NCBI GenBank assembly: GCA_958295525.1
Contig: OY282355.1
Location: 1,277,504-1,341,503, forward strand
Length of the DNA: 64,000 nt
From: an uncultured Dehalococcoidia bacterium
Lineage (GTDB): Bacteria > Chloroflexota > Dehalococcoidia > Lucifugimonadales > Australimonadaceae
Reading direction: 5' to 3'
Part shown: one piece after another, positions 18,601-25,988 of the stretch
How positions within the stretch are numbered: position 1 is the stretch's first letter
Layout of the letters: every line of letters begins with the position of its first letter
Position numbers and translations under genes: made by a program
The notes under the pieces: model-generated
Told to the model about the DNA's origin: nothing
What the model saw: only the letters and a program-made list of their open reading frames with translations
The model's database searches: none

Positions 18601-21051
18601 GTCGGCCCAAGACGCGGTTTCGGGAATGAGCAGGTGGGGAGGGTTGAGGACGAAACTTTTCACGTCGTCGTCGCCGGCCATAATGTGGAATGGGTGCGCG
18701 GGGACGGCGCCGCTGTAGTTGCCGCTGGAGGCGGACGCGGTGTGGGTGAGGGCGCCGGTGTCGTTCGCTTCGTTTGCGTCGGTGTCTTGGGCGGCGAAGA
18801 GGTAGACGGTTTGGGGAGAGTTCCAGTTGGACGTGGTGAACGTGAGGGTGAGGGAGTTCGCGTTGGTTCCGCCGGCGGAGGAGCGGAGTTGGAAGTCGGC
18901 GGACGTGCCGGAGGTTTTGGCGACGGCGATCGAGACGCTGGAGGAGGGCCGGGAGCCGAGTTTGACCGTGTAGGAGCCTTCGGTTCCCTCGAGGATGCCG
19001 AGTCCGCCGGAGGAGAGGATGATTTCCGCGGCGTTGATGGTGAACGTCAGGGAGTCGGAGAAGCCGTTGGCGTCGGTGGCGGTGTAGGTGACGGTGACGT
19101 CGGAGAAAGCGTTTTCGGGGATGCCGCCCCATCTGCGGGTGGGCTGGTAGAAGGATAAGCCGAGGGGCAGTTTGCCTGCGACTTCGCGGTTGGGGAGGGT
19201 CCCGCCTGCGAAGTTGCTGGCGGAGAGGTTTGTGCTGACGCTGTAGGTGATTGTTCCCGTGCCGCCGGTCGCCGCGGGGAGATTGGAGTTGGCGACTCGC
19301 TTATGCTTCACGTAGCGCCCGTTGTCCACGGACGCTGAGCCGAAGGAGGGGCCCGAGGACGCCGTGATGGTGATGGTGAACGACGACGTGGCTGAGTCGC
19401 CGTCGGCGTCGGTGGCGGTCAGCGTGACCGTCGTCGCGGCGGCCATAGTCGTGCCGTCGCCGATGGCGATGCGCCCGCCGTCGCCCGGGGCGGCGGCTTT
19501 GTAGGTCAATCCGTCGGGAAGGCCGGAGACGCTGTAGGAGATGGGCGTGTTGCCTGCGGTCGCCGCGGGCAAGACGAGGTCGGGGTGGCCGCCGTGGCCC
19601 GCGGTGTAGGTTTGGGCGCTGATCGAGCCGATAGTGGGCAAGACGTCGTTTTGGACGGCGATGGCGAACGTTTGGGTGGCGGTCTTTGGCGTGGCGGAGC
19701 TGTCGGTCGCGGTGACCGTGATGTTGTACGTGAGGTTCGTGGTGATGCCGACCGCTCCGCCGAGGCCGTCGGAGGTGGTCGAGACCGCGCCGGTGGACGA
19801 ATCGATCTGAAGCCCGGCGGTGGCCGCGGGGATCGTGCCGGCTTGCCCGACTTGGCGGACGGCCATTGTGTAGGTGACCGCTCCGGTGGCGCCGGTGAGG
19901 GCGGGCATTGCGATTGCGGGCGAGATTTGCTGGTCTTCGACGTGGCTGCGGTCGAAGACGGAAGGAACGCCGAATTGCAGGCCGGCGGCGGCGACGCCCG
20001 GGATGGGCGTGTTTTCGATGGTGATGGTGAACGTCGCGGTCGCCGTGTCTCCGTCCGCGTCCGTGACGGTCACGGTGACGCTGGACGGCGTATCGGCGAC
20101 GACCGCCGCGGGCGTCCCGGAGATGACGCCGGCCGGGTTGATGACGAGGCCGTCAGGCAGGCCGGCGGCGCTGTAGGTCAGCGTCCCGTTGCCATTTTCG
20201 ACGTTGCCAACCGACGAGGAAGGAACGTCGAGGGGCGTGATCGCCACCAACTCCGGGTAGGTCTGAGCCGCAACGGTCGAACTGAAAACGGGCGGCTCGT
20301 CGTCCTCGATCCTGAGCGTGAACGACTGCGTGTCCGTGTCGGCGCCCGCCAAGTCGCTGTCGGTGACGGTCACGACGATGGAGTACGTCAGGTCGGCGGC
20401 CACTCCGTCGGAGCCGCCCGCGCCGTCCGCAGTGCTCGTGATGCGGCCCGTCGCCGAATCGAACGCGAGCCCGATGCCGGCGATGTCGTTCAGCACCGTG
20501 GACAAGGAACTGGTGACGACCATAGAGTAGACGAGAGGCGCGTCGCCGCCGCGCACCGGGGGCATAGCGATGTCAATGCTCTCGCCTTCGGTGACCGTCT
20601 GAGCGCCGACGGCGGGCGGGAGGAACTCGGGGCCGGAGTCGGCGATAGGCGCCGCGGAGGCGACGTCCGACGCGGCGCTGTTCCCTGTGCTGTTGACGGC
20701 GCGAACCTGGAAATTGTGGGTGGTTCCCACCGTTCGGCCGGTGGCGTCGAAGTAGTGGGAGAGCGACCCGCCGGCGGACGTGAGGGTGGCGACGGCGATG
20801 GTGGAGCCCCAACTGTTGTTGCAAAGGCCCGTGCTCCAGCAGACCTGGTAGCCCGTGATGGACGAGTCCGTCGCGGTCACGTCCGGCCAGGTCAGCGTGA
20901 TGTAGCCGGAGTAGGCGGTCGCGGAGAGGCTTGCGGGTTTGGCGGGCGCGGTCGGCGTCTGCGCGAAGGACGGCGTGACGGCCAAGACGGCCGCGGCGGC
21001 CAGCCCAACGGCGGCGATGAGCGCTTTTCTGAGGCTCCAAGCGTGAGTCAT
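12625..21051 (-). CDS. Giant cell-surface repeat protein (FN3, cadherin-like, Calx-beta-like)
   Basis: This 2,808-aa exported protein has a signal peptide (residues 1-30, ending PSFAQ) and a fibronectin-III-like domain at about 35-135 ([17 protein letters not shown]). Next come several cadherin-like/dystroglycan-type Ig domains with LPDGL and VTVTDADGD words. About ten Calx-beta-like repeats follow ([10 protein letters not shown]... NWDTAQTI). Later come cadherin-like beta-sandwich modules and a Pro/Thr/Ala-rich stalk near the end. The C-terminus is a hydrophobic segment ([11 protein letters not shown] onwards) followed by RRRR, so the protein is probably membrane-anchored with the bulk outside. 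No LPXTG sortase motif is seen. The ATG at 21049-21051 has GAGG eight bases upstream and a TATAAT at 21094-21099. Calcium-dependent adhesion is inferred from the domain types. Confidence 0.9.
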   Translation of the reverse strand: MTHAWSLRKALIAAVGLAAAAVLAVTPSFAQTPTAPAKPASLSATAYSGYITLTWPDVTATDSSITGYQVCWSTGLCNNSWGSTIAVATLTSAGGSLSHYFDATGRTVGTTHNFQVRAVNSTGNSAASDVASAAPIADSGPEFLPPAVGAQTVTEGESIDIAMPPVRGGDAPLVYSMVVTSSLSTVLNDIAGIGLAFDSATGRITSTADGAGGSDGVAADLTYSIVVTVTDSDLAGADTDTQSFTLRIEDDEPPVFSSTVAAQTYPELVAITPLDVPSSSVGNVENGNGTLTYSAAGLPDGLVINPAGVISGTPAAVVADTPSSVTVTVTDADGDTATATFTITIENTPIPGVAAAGLQFGVPSVFDRSHVEDQQISPAIAMPALTGATGAVTYTMAVRQVGQAGTIPAATAGLQIDSSTGAVSTTSDGLGGAVGITTNLTYNITVTATDSSATPKTATQTFAIAVQNDVLPTIGSISAQTYTAGHGGHPDLVLPAATAGNTPISYSVSGLPDGLTYKAAAPGDGGRIAIGDGTTMAAATTVTLTATDADGDSATSSFTITITASSGPSFGSASVDNGRYVKHKRVANSNLPAATGGTGTITYSVSTNLSASNFAGGTLPNREVAGKLPLGLSFYQPTRRWGGIPENAFSDVTVTYTATDANGFSDSLTFTINAAEIILSSGGLGILEGTEGSYTVKLGSRPSSSVSIAVAKTSGTSADFQLRSSAGGTNANSLTLTFTTSNWNSPQTVYLFAAQDTDANEANDTGALTHTASASSGNYSGAVPAHPFHIMAGDDDVKSFVLNPPHLLIPETASWADGYASYTIRLTQEPLSRVQAVPSHVRSGRYYLNLIRNRQSDGLGNADGRISQLRPAEPTATPPKAATWHIPQPSYVRAPVTRVIEFAGGTYNEPTFPYEVISNAPDVISHDFRSSAEALVQGGSPYSGSPRAPLLWSRLQSFLYAVIPSTTTINLASGATTATYTVRLSSTMRDPGVDARSGDQIAVTPYAPGLSFSPSFQTFNGPNETTALRFNVTVTDASLQTTTIVHRTRNIRPTIGDVTFGEGYHQRQLAAGDITLTIGAASPGVTLDADVSTTSTAEPGPLDLDEGATAQFSLVLDSEPANDVTASLSLPASSGAQFVAYPQSGAQARSDSLSLVFTPANWNSAQTVTLFGTEDADSNSAAPEIAIAFTSSVDADYQALSSETLTVNVADAQVAGVGRSPAALAINEGETGYYTISLLSQPSDPNVVTPQCTAAPPACDGLTFNPSSLTFNSTNWAAEQRVAVTAADDDRENAATRTASVTHTLTAGVPIATDVVVTVTIAEDDAAGLTFNVDSLAVPEGAEASYTIKLASQPQATATDIRVTPTATGLTFNTMSDGSGAAFLDFDSMNWDTAQTIYADAAADDDTADVAGNISHTVAVTGTDANYAAFTGADAPTLAYVIADDDAVGVLAFDSSDAAVTAQTSLPVTEQATTAAAGAAIYKVRLGAPPATGATVAVTPIIASSQTDGAVSFYASDCTTPRAGVGFTSGDWATPQTFCVRVGADANTDSNERIVIRHRTSVTVATDNNYARVVNYAQVALSTRDDDRPGVAFTPATLVADPPVALEVPEDDGAGAAETKDYTVVLTYAPASTVTVDLSFVNPSSGANFEFVDAGPPVVTTATRSLTFTRDAPTSSDPAGATQWNAPQTITVRAANDDDAVEETAEINHDFSEVSTSGLTYNGLDDVKIKLAVAESDANGVTLSANAITLVEESSGTYTIVLDAQPTGPVTVTATAPTGTGLSFTQGRELLTTSVGFTASNWNSPKTVTVYGLDDADSANSGGQITHAVSGANYAGLTVGAVDATITDNDTPGLTFLDAAGNAVALRPGFIVDEGPLVVAYRVRLNTEPSANVTVNLDLNVQIEDIRFVTDAGPPVAIAATHSLTFTNDAPDADERAAGATLWSVPQTVTVSYADADAYDEGSVASTPGYVRHRTSSGDNDYNNLSLLLEFSSRDRPAVSAAAISSSPGTTASGDPNLDTYTRGERITATVTYNRSVVVTGAPRLAIRVGSATRIAEYETPSDPTAAVTALKFNYDVQRADLDADGISVALNALTLNGATIEEPAGTQGRTTARAAVLTLPAPDSSSFPFAQPGHKVNGESLLTPVFASYSSPDGAVGYGENIIVNLAFNVPVAVAAAPNGDLPTVAIILDGPETRQASCAAGRSLNPVVCSYTVAPADADADGISIAADALALNGATIRHTLAEGPAADLTASATATLAGSADRVVTGSSSNLTSLAVTISPAPTPAPTLAPAFSATDDAYRLELADGSNAASAEVTYAGPVVAPASPQTLTLTDGENRLAISSTGNAASGAGASPVARVYSVTVVKPGPANADVRTLEVAESAGGPNLLPPLGPEDPADIATRLYLARYSAATAAFPRTAGPLVLALRLSDAGARPQGVPAVRVFRSDEDGMIPSGGRALRLTPDSTDPNILRASLELRAGDNYFVVVVTARDGTTRNTYLVQAQRAGDPVFLRGLSVTGGALVKEGAGRGFASQTLRYTVSTLNAVSASFVSASAEAGAAISVNGEPLAAGAQARIPLSVGVNVIRVVVSKGRPGDEGYKDPSTYIITVTRGRASAPTGGGGGAPAPISTPAPTPTPTPSPTPSPTPAPTPAPTAPPTPAPTAPPTPAPTAPPTPAPTAPPTPAPTAPPTPAPTAPPTTPPTVPPPPTVPTPTPTAAPTLAPPVYVPTATPKPTATPTPAPTAAPTATPAPQPTATPTVMPPPAPTAAPPAPSGGPNAFLSIVIGFVVGSVVIVGAVALLMRRRR
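12953..13096. repeat. 24-bp tandem repeat encoding the Pro-rich stalk (about 6 units)
   Basis: In-frame 24-base units encode PTPAPTAP octapeptides in the stalk just before the C-terminal anchor. Units differ at single positions. Length change by slippage would keep the frame and vary the stalk length. Confidence 0.85.
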
Positions 21052-21093
21052 GCGTTTATCCTCGCAGGCGTAGGCAGCGCGAATTATGGGCGA

Positions 21094-21099
21094 ATTATA
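21094..21099 (-). promoter_or_regulatory. Candidate -10 element of the giant surface protein gene
   Basis: A perfect TATAAT on the minus strand, about 42 bases before the ATG, within an unusually AT-rich patch that also holds CATAAT at 21084-21089. The -35 region (21117-21122, TTACGC) is a poor match. Confidence 0.5.
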
Positions 21100-21194
21100 G
21101 GGTATGGGGGCATCGCGCGTAATGATAGAGACAAGGCGCGCCGAACGCAACCCGTTCCGTGGGCGGGATGGGGGGGGGGGGAGGGGGGGAGGAT

Positions 21195-21330
21195 GGGGGC
21201 GAGATTCCCGCCTACGCGGGAATGACGGAGGAGGGAGGCGGGCAGGGCGTGGCCTACAGCCTCGTCAGGGGGCGAGATTCCCGCCTACGCGGGAATGACG
21301 ATGAAGAGGGGGGTAGGTTCCCGCCTACGC
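21195..21330. repeat. REP-like copies plus a duplicated gene-tail fragment
   Basis: REP palindromes lie near 21200 and 21270, and a shortened one near 21317. The word GGCGTGGCCTACAGCCTCGT at about 21247-21266 repeats the 3' end of the adjacent coiled-coil gene (about 21346-21365), so a gene-end fragment was copied with the repeat. Confidence 0.8.
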
Positions 21331-21344
21331 GGGCAGGGCGTGGC

Positions 21345-21542
21345 CTACAGCCTCGTCAGGATGGCGATGGCGCCGCCGATGATGGCGCTGAACTGCGCGA
21401 CGAGCACGGCGATGAGCACGTTGAACCGGCTGTTCATCTCGGCGCGGAGCGCCTCCGTCGCCGCCGTCTGCGCCGCCGACTGCGCGGCCATCGCCGCGCG
21501 CTGCTCCGCGTGGTTCGCGTTCATCTCGGCGCGGAGCGCCAT
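21345..21542 (-). CDS. Short coiled-coil tail-anchored protein (truncated paralogue)
   Basis: This 65-aa protein has an alanine/glutamate-rich heptad segment (ALRAEMNANHAEQ, TEALRAEMNSRFN) and a C-terminal hydrophobic helix (about 42-63, VLIAVLVAQFSAIIGGAIAI). It matches the last part of the gene just upstream and looks like a partial tandem duplicate of it. The ATG (21540-21542) lies five bases after that gene's stop; the GAGG nearby comes from the duplicated region. Function unknown. Confidence 0.6.
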   Translation of the reverse strand: MALRAEMNANHAEQRAAMAAQSAAQTAATEALRAEMNSRFNVLIAVLVAQFSAIIGGAIAILTRL

Positions 21543-21547
21543 AGCGC

Positions 21548-22009
21548 CTACATCCTCGTCAGGATGGCGATGGTTCCGCCGATGATCGCGCCGAACTGGG
21601 CGACGAGCACCGTCGCGGCGACTATCATCAGCGTGTTGAAGCGGCTATTGAAATGCGCCGTTTGCTCCGCGAACCTCACGTTCATCTCGGCGCGGATGCT
21701 CTCCTCTTGCGCCTTCATCGCCGCCGTCTGCGCCGCGTGGTTCGCGTTCATCTCGGCGCGGAGCGCCTCCGTCGCCGCCGACTGCGCGGCCGACTGCGCG
21801 GCTATCTGCGTGGCCATCTCGACGCGGAGCGCCTCCGTCGCCGCCGACTGCGCGGCCATCTGCGCGGCCACCTCGACGCGGATGCTGTCGACCGAATGGA
21901 CGAGGTCGCCCAAGCGTTCGCTCACCTGCCCGTAGGAGCCTTCCAAGCGGCTCACGCGCTCCTCGATCCGTTCGACCCGTTCCGGCGCTTGCGGGGTCTG
22001 CGTCGTCAT
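21548..22009 (-). CDS. Coiled-coil protein with C-terminal membrane helix
   Basis: This 153-aa protein opens with a strong coiled coil (VERIEERVSRLEGSYGQVSE) and continues with repeating AAQSAATEALRAEM units of about 14-18 residues. It ends in one hydrophobic helix (TVLVAQFGAIIGGTIAILTR). The topology suggests a tail-anchored or N-in membrane protein with a cytoplasmic rod. The ATG at 22007-22009 is preferred because AGGAGG lies seven bases upstream; ATGs at 22015 and 22030 are also in frame. A TATACT box lies at 22031-22036. I do not recognise a named family; similar coiled-coil-plus-helix proteins are common and poorly defined. Confidence 0.7.
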   Translation of the reverse strand: MTTQTPQAPERVERIEERVSRLEGSYGQVSERLGDLVHSVDSIRVEVAAQMAAQSAATEALRVEMATQIAAQSAAQSAATEALRAEMNANHAAQTAAMKAQEESIRAEMNVRFAEQTAHFNSRFNTLMIVAATVLVAQFGAIIGGTIAILTRM

Positions 22010-22030
22010 AGCCATGCCTCCTGGCGCCAT

Positions 22031-22036
22031 AGTATA
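22031..22036 (-). promoter_or_regulatory. Candidate -10 element of the coiled-coil gene
   Basis: GCTATACT on the minus strand, 21 bases before the chosen ATG. If used, transcription would begin near the ribosome-binding site, giving a short leader. Confidence 0.4.
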
Positions 22037-22164
22037 GCGCAAGACGCAGGGTAGAAAGCGCCTGCGCGAACGCGCAAGGGGCGGATGTCGCATGCGAGGG
22101 CGGGGCGAGGGCTCGCGCCTGCGAAATGACGATAGGACGATAGGGTGGGGGGCGCGTCAGGGGG

Positions 22165-22345
22165 CGGGATTCCCGCCTACGCGGGAATGACGGGAGGAGG
22201 AGGGGGGCGGGACGGGCGGGACGATGCGCTGCGCGCCGCGTCAGGGGGCGAGATTCCCGCCTACGCGGGAATGACGATGAGGAGGGGGCGGGACGCGGGG
22301 AGGGCGGGCAAGGGGGCGAGATTCCCGCCTACGCGGGAATGACGG
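22165..22345. repeat. REP-like palindromes (3 copies)
   Basis: Copies lie near 22167, 22250 and 22317, all reading GATTCCCGCC on plus. A GATGCGCTGCGCGCCGCGTC copy of the second palindrome family lies near 22223. No gene is seen between the coiled-coil and Uma2 genes. Confidence 0.9.
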
Positions 22346-22362
22346 GACTGTGGGGGCGGCGC

Positions 22363-22965
22363 CTACCCCTCAAAGACCTCGCGGACGGGGCAGGAGAAGC
22401 CAGGGAGGACGTCCAGGCCGTCGAGCGCGCCGCTCTCATCGAGCGTTACAGCGGGATGGCCGTCGCGCTGGACGTCGACGAGGCGCTCCTCCGGGCGGAC
22501 GACCCACACAAGGCGGACGCCGTAGCGCAGCCACATCAGCGCCTTGTCGTTGACGGCGACGAGGCGGTCGGTCGGCGAGACGATCTCGACCACGAGGTCG
22601 GGGGCGACTTCCGCGTAGCCGGTGACGCGCTCGTCCGGCGGAACCTTCTCCGCTGAGAAGAAGGCGACGTCGGGCTCGCGGACGGTGTCGGGGTCGCGCT
22701 CCAGCCAAACGCCGGAGTCGGAGGCGGTAAGGATGCCCAGTTTCCGAGGCTCAACGAAGTTGCCCAGCCGCAACACCAACTTCACTACGATTTGGCCGTG
22801 TTCGCGTCCGGTAGGCATCGTTTCGCTCAACGCTCCTCTGATCAATTCGCCGCGGACGCCCTCGGAGGAGAGGCGCAGCAAGTCGTCCGCTGTGAGGAGT
22901 TCGCGCGCCGTCTCGCGCCCGGTTTGGGTTGCCGTTGCCGCCTGAGTTGCCGTTGCGGTGGTCAT
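22363..22965 (-). CDS. Uma2-family (DUF820) PD-(D/E)XK endonuclease-like protein
   Basis: This 200-aa protein has the Uma2 signature. LTADDLLRLSSEGVRGELIRG at the start is followed by the nuclease-like core REPDVAFFSAEKVP (Asp), then APDLVVEIVSPTD (Asp and Glu), and NDKALMWLRYGVRLVWVV (Lys). The family adopts a restriction-endonuclease-like fold, and its cellular role is not settled. A short Thr/Ala leader (TATATQAATATQ) is unusual but keeps the start at the ATG 22963-22965. A GCTATACT box lies 28 bases upstream. Confidence 0.88.
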   Translation of the reverse strand: MTTATATQAATATQTGRETARELLTADDLLRLSSEGVRGELIRGALSETMPTGREHGQIVVKLVLRLGNFVEPRKLGILTASDSGVWLERDPDTVREPDVAFFSAEKVPPDERVTGYAEVAPDLVVEIVSPTDRLVAVNDKALMWLRYGVRLVWVVRPEERLVDVQRDGHPAVTLDESGALDGLDVLPGFSCPVREVFEG

Positions 22966-22993
22966 ATTCGCGCCTTCGCCAAGGTCTGCGGGC

Positions 22994-22999
22994 AGTATA
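22994..22999 (-). promoter_or_regulatory. Candidate extended -10 element of the Uma2 gene
   Basis: TGC-TATACT on the minus strand fits the extended -10 pattern TGN-TATAAT with one mismatch. It lies 28 bases before the ATG. Confidence 0.45.
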
Positions 23000-23039
23000 G
23001 CACGGGCGGCGCATAGCGCGGGAATGGCGATGCAGGGGG

Positions 23040-23365
23040 GCGGGGCGATGCGCTGCGCGCCATGTCCGGGGGGCGAGATTCCCGCCTGCGCGGGAATGAC
23101 GAAACAGGGGGGGTGCGCGGGGAGGGCGGGATGGGTAGGTTCCCGCTTCGCGGGAATGACGTGGCGCGTGGGGCGCTTTGGAGACGAGGCGCGTAGGGGC
23201 CACGTCAGGGGGCGTCATTCCCGCCTACGCGGGAATGACGGAACAAGGGGGGCGCTACGCGCCACGTCAGGGGGCGAGATTCCCGCCTACGCGGGAATGA
23301 CGGGACATGTGGGGGTGGTTTGGAGACGATGCGCGTGCGCCATGTCCGGGGGCGAGATTCCCGCG
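23040..23365. repeat. REP-like and second-family palindromes (mixed array)
   Basis: REP copies lie near 23070, 23131, 23213 and 23272, with a decayed copy near 23355. Copies of the GACGATGCGC family sit at about 23043-23068, 23180-23212 and 23325-23350, two of them preceded by TTTGGAGACGA. The gap 22966-23469 between divergent genes holds no other recognisable gene. Confidence 0.88.
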
Positions 23366-23469
23366 CCTACGCAGCGCATCGCCCCTTTCGCAAACGCCCC
23401 GTCTGCGGTACCCTGTCCCCGCAAGCGCCATCGGCAGGCCCGGCGCCGGAAGCGAACAGGAGAACGACG

Positions 23470-24840
23470 ATGCCCCCCGAACGCCCAGACGATCTCCAGG
23501 AAGCCGCGCTCGCCCACCTGTGGATGCCCACGCAGGACTGGAGCGACCTCGCGGAGAACGGCGTGACCTTCTTCAGCGAGGCCGACGGCGTTCGCATTAA
23601 GAGCGCGGACGGGCGCTGGGGCTACGACGGCATGGCCGGGCTGATGCTGGTCAACGTCGGGCACGGGCGGCGCGAAATCGTGGACGCCGTCGCCGAGCAG
23701 TTGGGCAGGCTGCACTACGCCAACACGTTCAAGTACGGCTCGGAGCCGGTCGCGCGGTTCGCGGCCAAAGTCGCATCCCTGACGCCGGGCGACCTTAACC
23801 GCGTCTACTTCACGAGCGGCGGCTCGGAGGCCGTCGAAACCGCGCTGAAGATCGCCTACCGCTACCACTACAACCGGGGCGAGCCGAACCGGCGCAAGTT
23901 CATCGGACGCGAGGGCTCGTATCACGGCACGACGCGCGGCGCGCTGAGCGTCTCGACCTCGCCCGCGCTGGGCAGAAGCGAATACGACGCCATTCTGCCC
24001 GACAACTTCCGCCTCGCGCCGCAGCCCGCGTACTACCGCCGCGCCGACGAATCGCTCTCGCTGTCGGAGTTCAGCCTCCGGTGCGCCGAGGCCGTGGAGG
24101 AGATCATCATCGAGGAAGGGCCGGAGACGGTGGCCGCCGTCATCGCCGAGCCCGTCTCCTTCTCGGCGGGCGTCGCCGTGCCCGCGCCGGAGTACTGGCC
24201 GGCGCTCCGCGATATCTGCGACCGGCACGGCGCGCTCCTCATCGCCGACGAGGTGATCACGGGCTGGGGACGCACCGGCAGATGGTTCGGAATGGAGCAT
24301 TGGGGCGTGACCCCCGACCTGATGACGATGGCCAAAGGCATCACGAGCGGCTACTTCCCCGTCGGGGCGTGCGTCGCTCGGGACGCGGTGTTCGAGGAGT
24401 TCAAGGGCGGGCCGGAGAAGACGTACAAGCATGGCATCACCTACGGCGGACACCCGGCCGGCGGCGCGGCGGGGCTGGCGAACGCGGCGATTATGGAGCG
24501 CGAGGATCTGGTCGGCGCGAGCGAGCGCCTGGGCAAGCGGCTGCTGGAGCGCCTAGAGGCGATGCGCGAGCATCCCGCAGTGGGCGACGTTCGCGGGCTC
24601 GGCCTGATGTGCGCCGTGGAACTCGTCTCCGACAAGCAAGCCAAGACCCCGCTGGCGGACACGCCGGGCGCGGTCGAGACGCTGGCCCGGCGCCTCGACC
24701 AGGGCGGGCTGCATATTCGCGCGGGGAAGCAGGCGTTCTTCGCGCCCCCGCTCACCGTCAGCGAGGAGGAAGTGGACGATATGACGGCGATCTTCGAGCA
24801 AGCGCTCACGGCTACGGAGCGCGAAATCGGCCTCGCCTGA
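23470..24840 (+). CDS. Class III pyridoxal-phosphate aminotransferase
   Basis: This 456-aa protein is a class III (omega-type) transaminase. The core is complete: YFTSGGSEAVETALK (phosphate-binding region, about 113-127), IGREGSYHGTT (145-154), VIAEPV, then LLIADEVITGWGRTG (Asp260, cofactor nitrogen) and MAKGITSGYFPVGA (Lys289, Schiff base). It would transfer an amino group between an amine or amino acid and a 2-oxo acid in the cytoplasm; the substrate cannot be read from sequence. The ATG at 23470 follows AGGAG by seven bases. The next gene downstream is unrelated and separated by one REP. Confidence 0.92.
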   Translation: MPPERPDDLQEAALAHLWMPTQDWSDLAENGVTFFSEADGVRIKSADGRWGYDGMAGLMLVNVGHGRREIVDAVAEQLGRLHYANTFKYGSEPVARFAAKVASLTPGDLNRVYFTSGGSEAVETALKIAYRYHYNRGEPNRRKFIGREGSYHGTTRGALSVSTSPALGRSEYDAILPDNFRLAPQPAYYRRADESLSLSEFSLRCAEAVEEIIIEEGPETVAAVIAEPVSFSAGVAVPAPEYWPALRDICDRHGALLIADEVITGWGRTGRWFGMEHWGVTPDLMTMAKGITSGYFPVGACVARDAVFEEFKGGPEKTYKHGITYGGHPAGGAAGLANAAIMEREDLVGASERLGKRLLERLEAMREHPAVGDVRGLGLMCAVELVSDKQAKTPLADTPGAVETLARRLDQGGLHIRAGKQAFFAPPLTVSEEEVDDMTAIFEQALTATEREIGLA

Positions 24841-24844
24841 CACT

Positions 24845-24875
24845 ACCGTCATTCCCGCGTAGGCGGGAATCTCGC
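24845..24875. repeat. Single REP-like palindrome
   Basis: CGTCATTCCCGCG-TAGGCGGGAATC reads on plus, in the direction of the flanking plus-strand genes. It lies just after the aminotransferase stop and could fold as a hairpin at the mRNA 3' end. Confidence 0.85.
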
Positions 24876-24911
24876 CTCCCAGCGAACGGGCGGCGCGAAA
24901 GGAGGCCCGCT

Positions 24912-25718
24912 CTGGCGCTCACGTTCGAGATCGGCGACCCGTCCCGCCCGCGCGGGCACGCGATGCTCTATTTCGGCAGCCCGTCAACGGGGCTGCTCGC
25001 CACCTACCTCGTGCTCCTGCCCGTGAAGATGGACGTGAGCAAGTACCTCCCGCCGATGCTCGCCGCGCAACTCGGAACGCTCGCGGGCGAAATGCTCGCC
25101 GAAGGCGGAGGCTCGTTCGCCGCGCCGCCCATCCCCGAGAGCGTGGAGACCGTGGAGCCCCTGCGGCGGCTCGCTGAAGTTCGCGGCGACGACATGCTCT
25201 GGGGCGGCGACGTCGTCCTCGGCGATATGCAAGCCGCGATGCGCCAAACCGCCGAAGCGCTGAGCGAGTACGAGTCGCTCTACCGGAGCCGCGTGGACGC
25301 GGCGCCTGCGGCGGCGTCCGCGCCTCCGCGAATTGAGGGCCCCGCCGATTCGGGCGGAAGCGTGCAGCACGTCCTCTACGAACTGATGAGCGACCGCGAC
25401 CGCCTCGCCGAACTCTCCAAACTGGTCGGAACGATGCGGTTCGCGCTCGAATCGCAGGACAAGGCGCTCGCGGGCGAGACGGACGCATCGCTTGATGCGT
25501 TGGCCCGAACGCTGCCCGACCACTACTGGGGAGAGCGCGTCCGCAAGGCGGCGGGCGATTCGTCGGGCGGCGGCGCGCGCCTCGCGCAACTCTACGTGGA
25601 GCGCTGCTACAAACTGCTGGACGAGGAGTTCGCGGAAGTCGCCGCCCTCGAGCGCGCGATAGAAGCCGTCCCTCAAGACCCCGGCGACGCCCCGCCCCGC
25701 AGCGACCTGCGGGGATAA
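24912..25718 (+). CDS. Conserved-looking protein of unknown function, probable CTG start
   Basis: If initiation is at CTG 24912, the protein is 268 aa, beginning ALTFEIGDPSRPRGHAMLYF after the initiator. The usual starts lie later (first ATG 24963), but AAAGGAGG sits six bases before the CTG and the extra residues look like an ordered N-terminus. The N-terminal 60 residues form a short beta-rich region (LLATYLVLLPVKMDVSKYLPP). The remainder is helical and acidic, with a heptad-like stretch (MQAAMRQTAEALSEYESLYR). There is no signal peptide and no membrane helix. I do not recognise a function. Confidence 0.65.
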   Translation: MALTFEIGDPSRPRGHAMLYFGSPSTGLLATYLVLLPVKMDVSKYLPPMLAAQLGTLAGEMLAEGGGSFAAPPIPESVETVEPLRRLAEVRGDDMLWGGDVVLGDMQAAMRQTAEALSEYESLYRSRVDAAPAAASAPPRIEGPADSGGSVQHVLYELMSDRDRLAELSKLVGTMRFALESQDKALAGETDASLDALARTLPDHYWGERVRKAAGDSSGGGARLAQLYVERCYKLLDEEFAEVAALERAIEAVPQDPGDAPPRSDLRG

Positions 25719-25768
25719 GGCGCGCCTGCGCGCCAACGCGACCTACCTGCGGATCGCTCCCCATCCCC

Positions 25769-25901
25769 GTCGTTCCCGCGTAGGCGGGAACCTACTGGGA
25801 GCGCCTCACGCGCATGCGGCTCCCCGCCGGGGCGCGACGGGGGCGAGATTCCCGCCTACGCGGGAATGACGACCATGGGGGCAGGCGGGACGCTGGGGGC
25901 G
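25769..25901. repeat. Composite element: two inverted REPs around a conserved core, copy 2
   Basis: This is nearly identical to 5849-5980. A plus-reading REP ends GGCGGGAACCTACTGG, a core holds CACGCGCATGCGGCTCCC, and a minus-reading REP is followed by GACCATGGGG and GGCGGGACGCTGGGG. It fills most of the 270-base gap before the gamma-glutamyltransferase gene. Confidence 0.85.
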
Positions 25902-25988
25902 AGAGCCTCGCCTCCTCGTGTTGCCGAACGGCGGCGCAAGGCATAAGATGCCGCTTGCCGGAATCCGAACGCCGAGAGGTGAGCCGCC

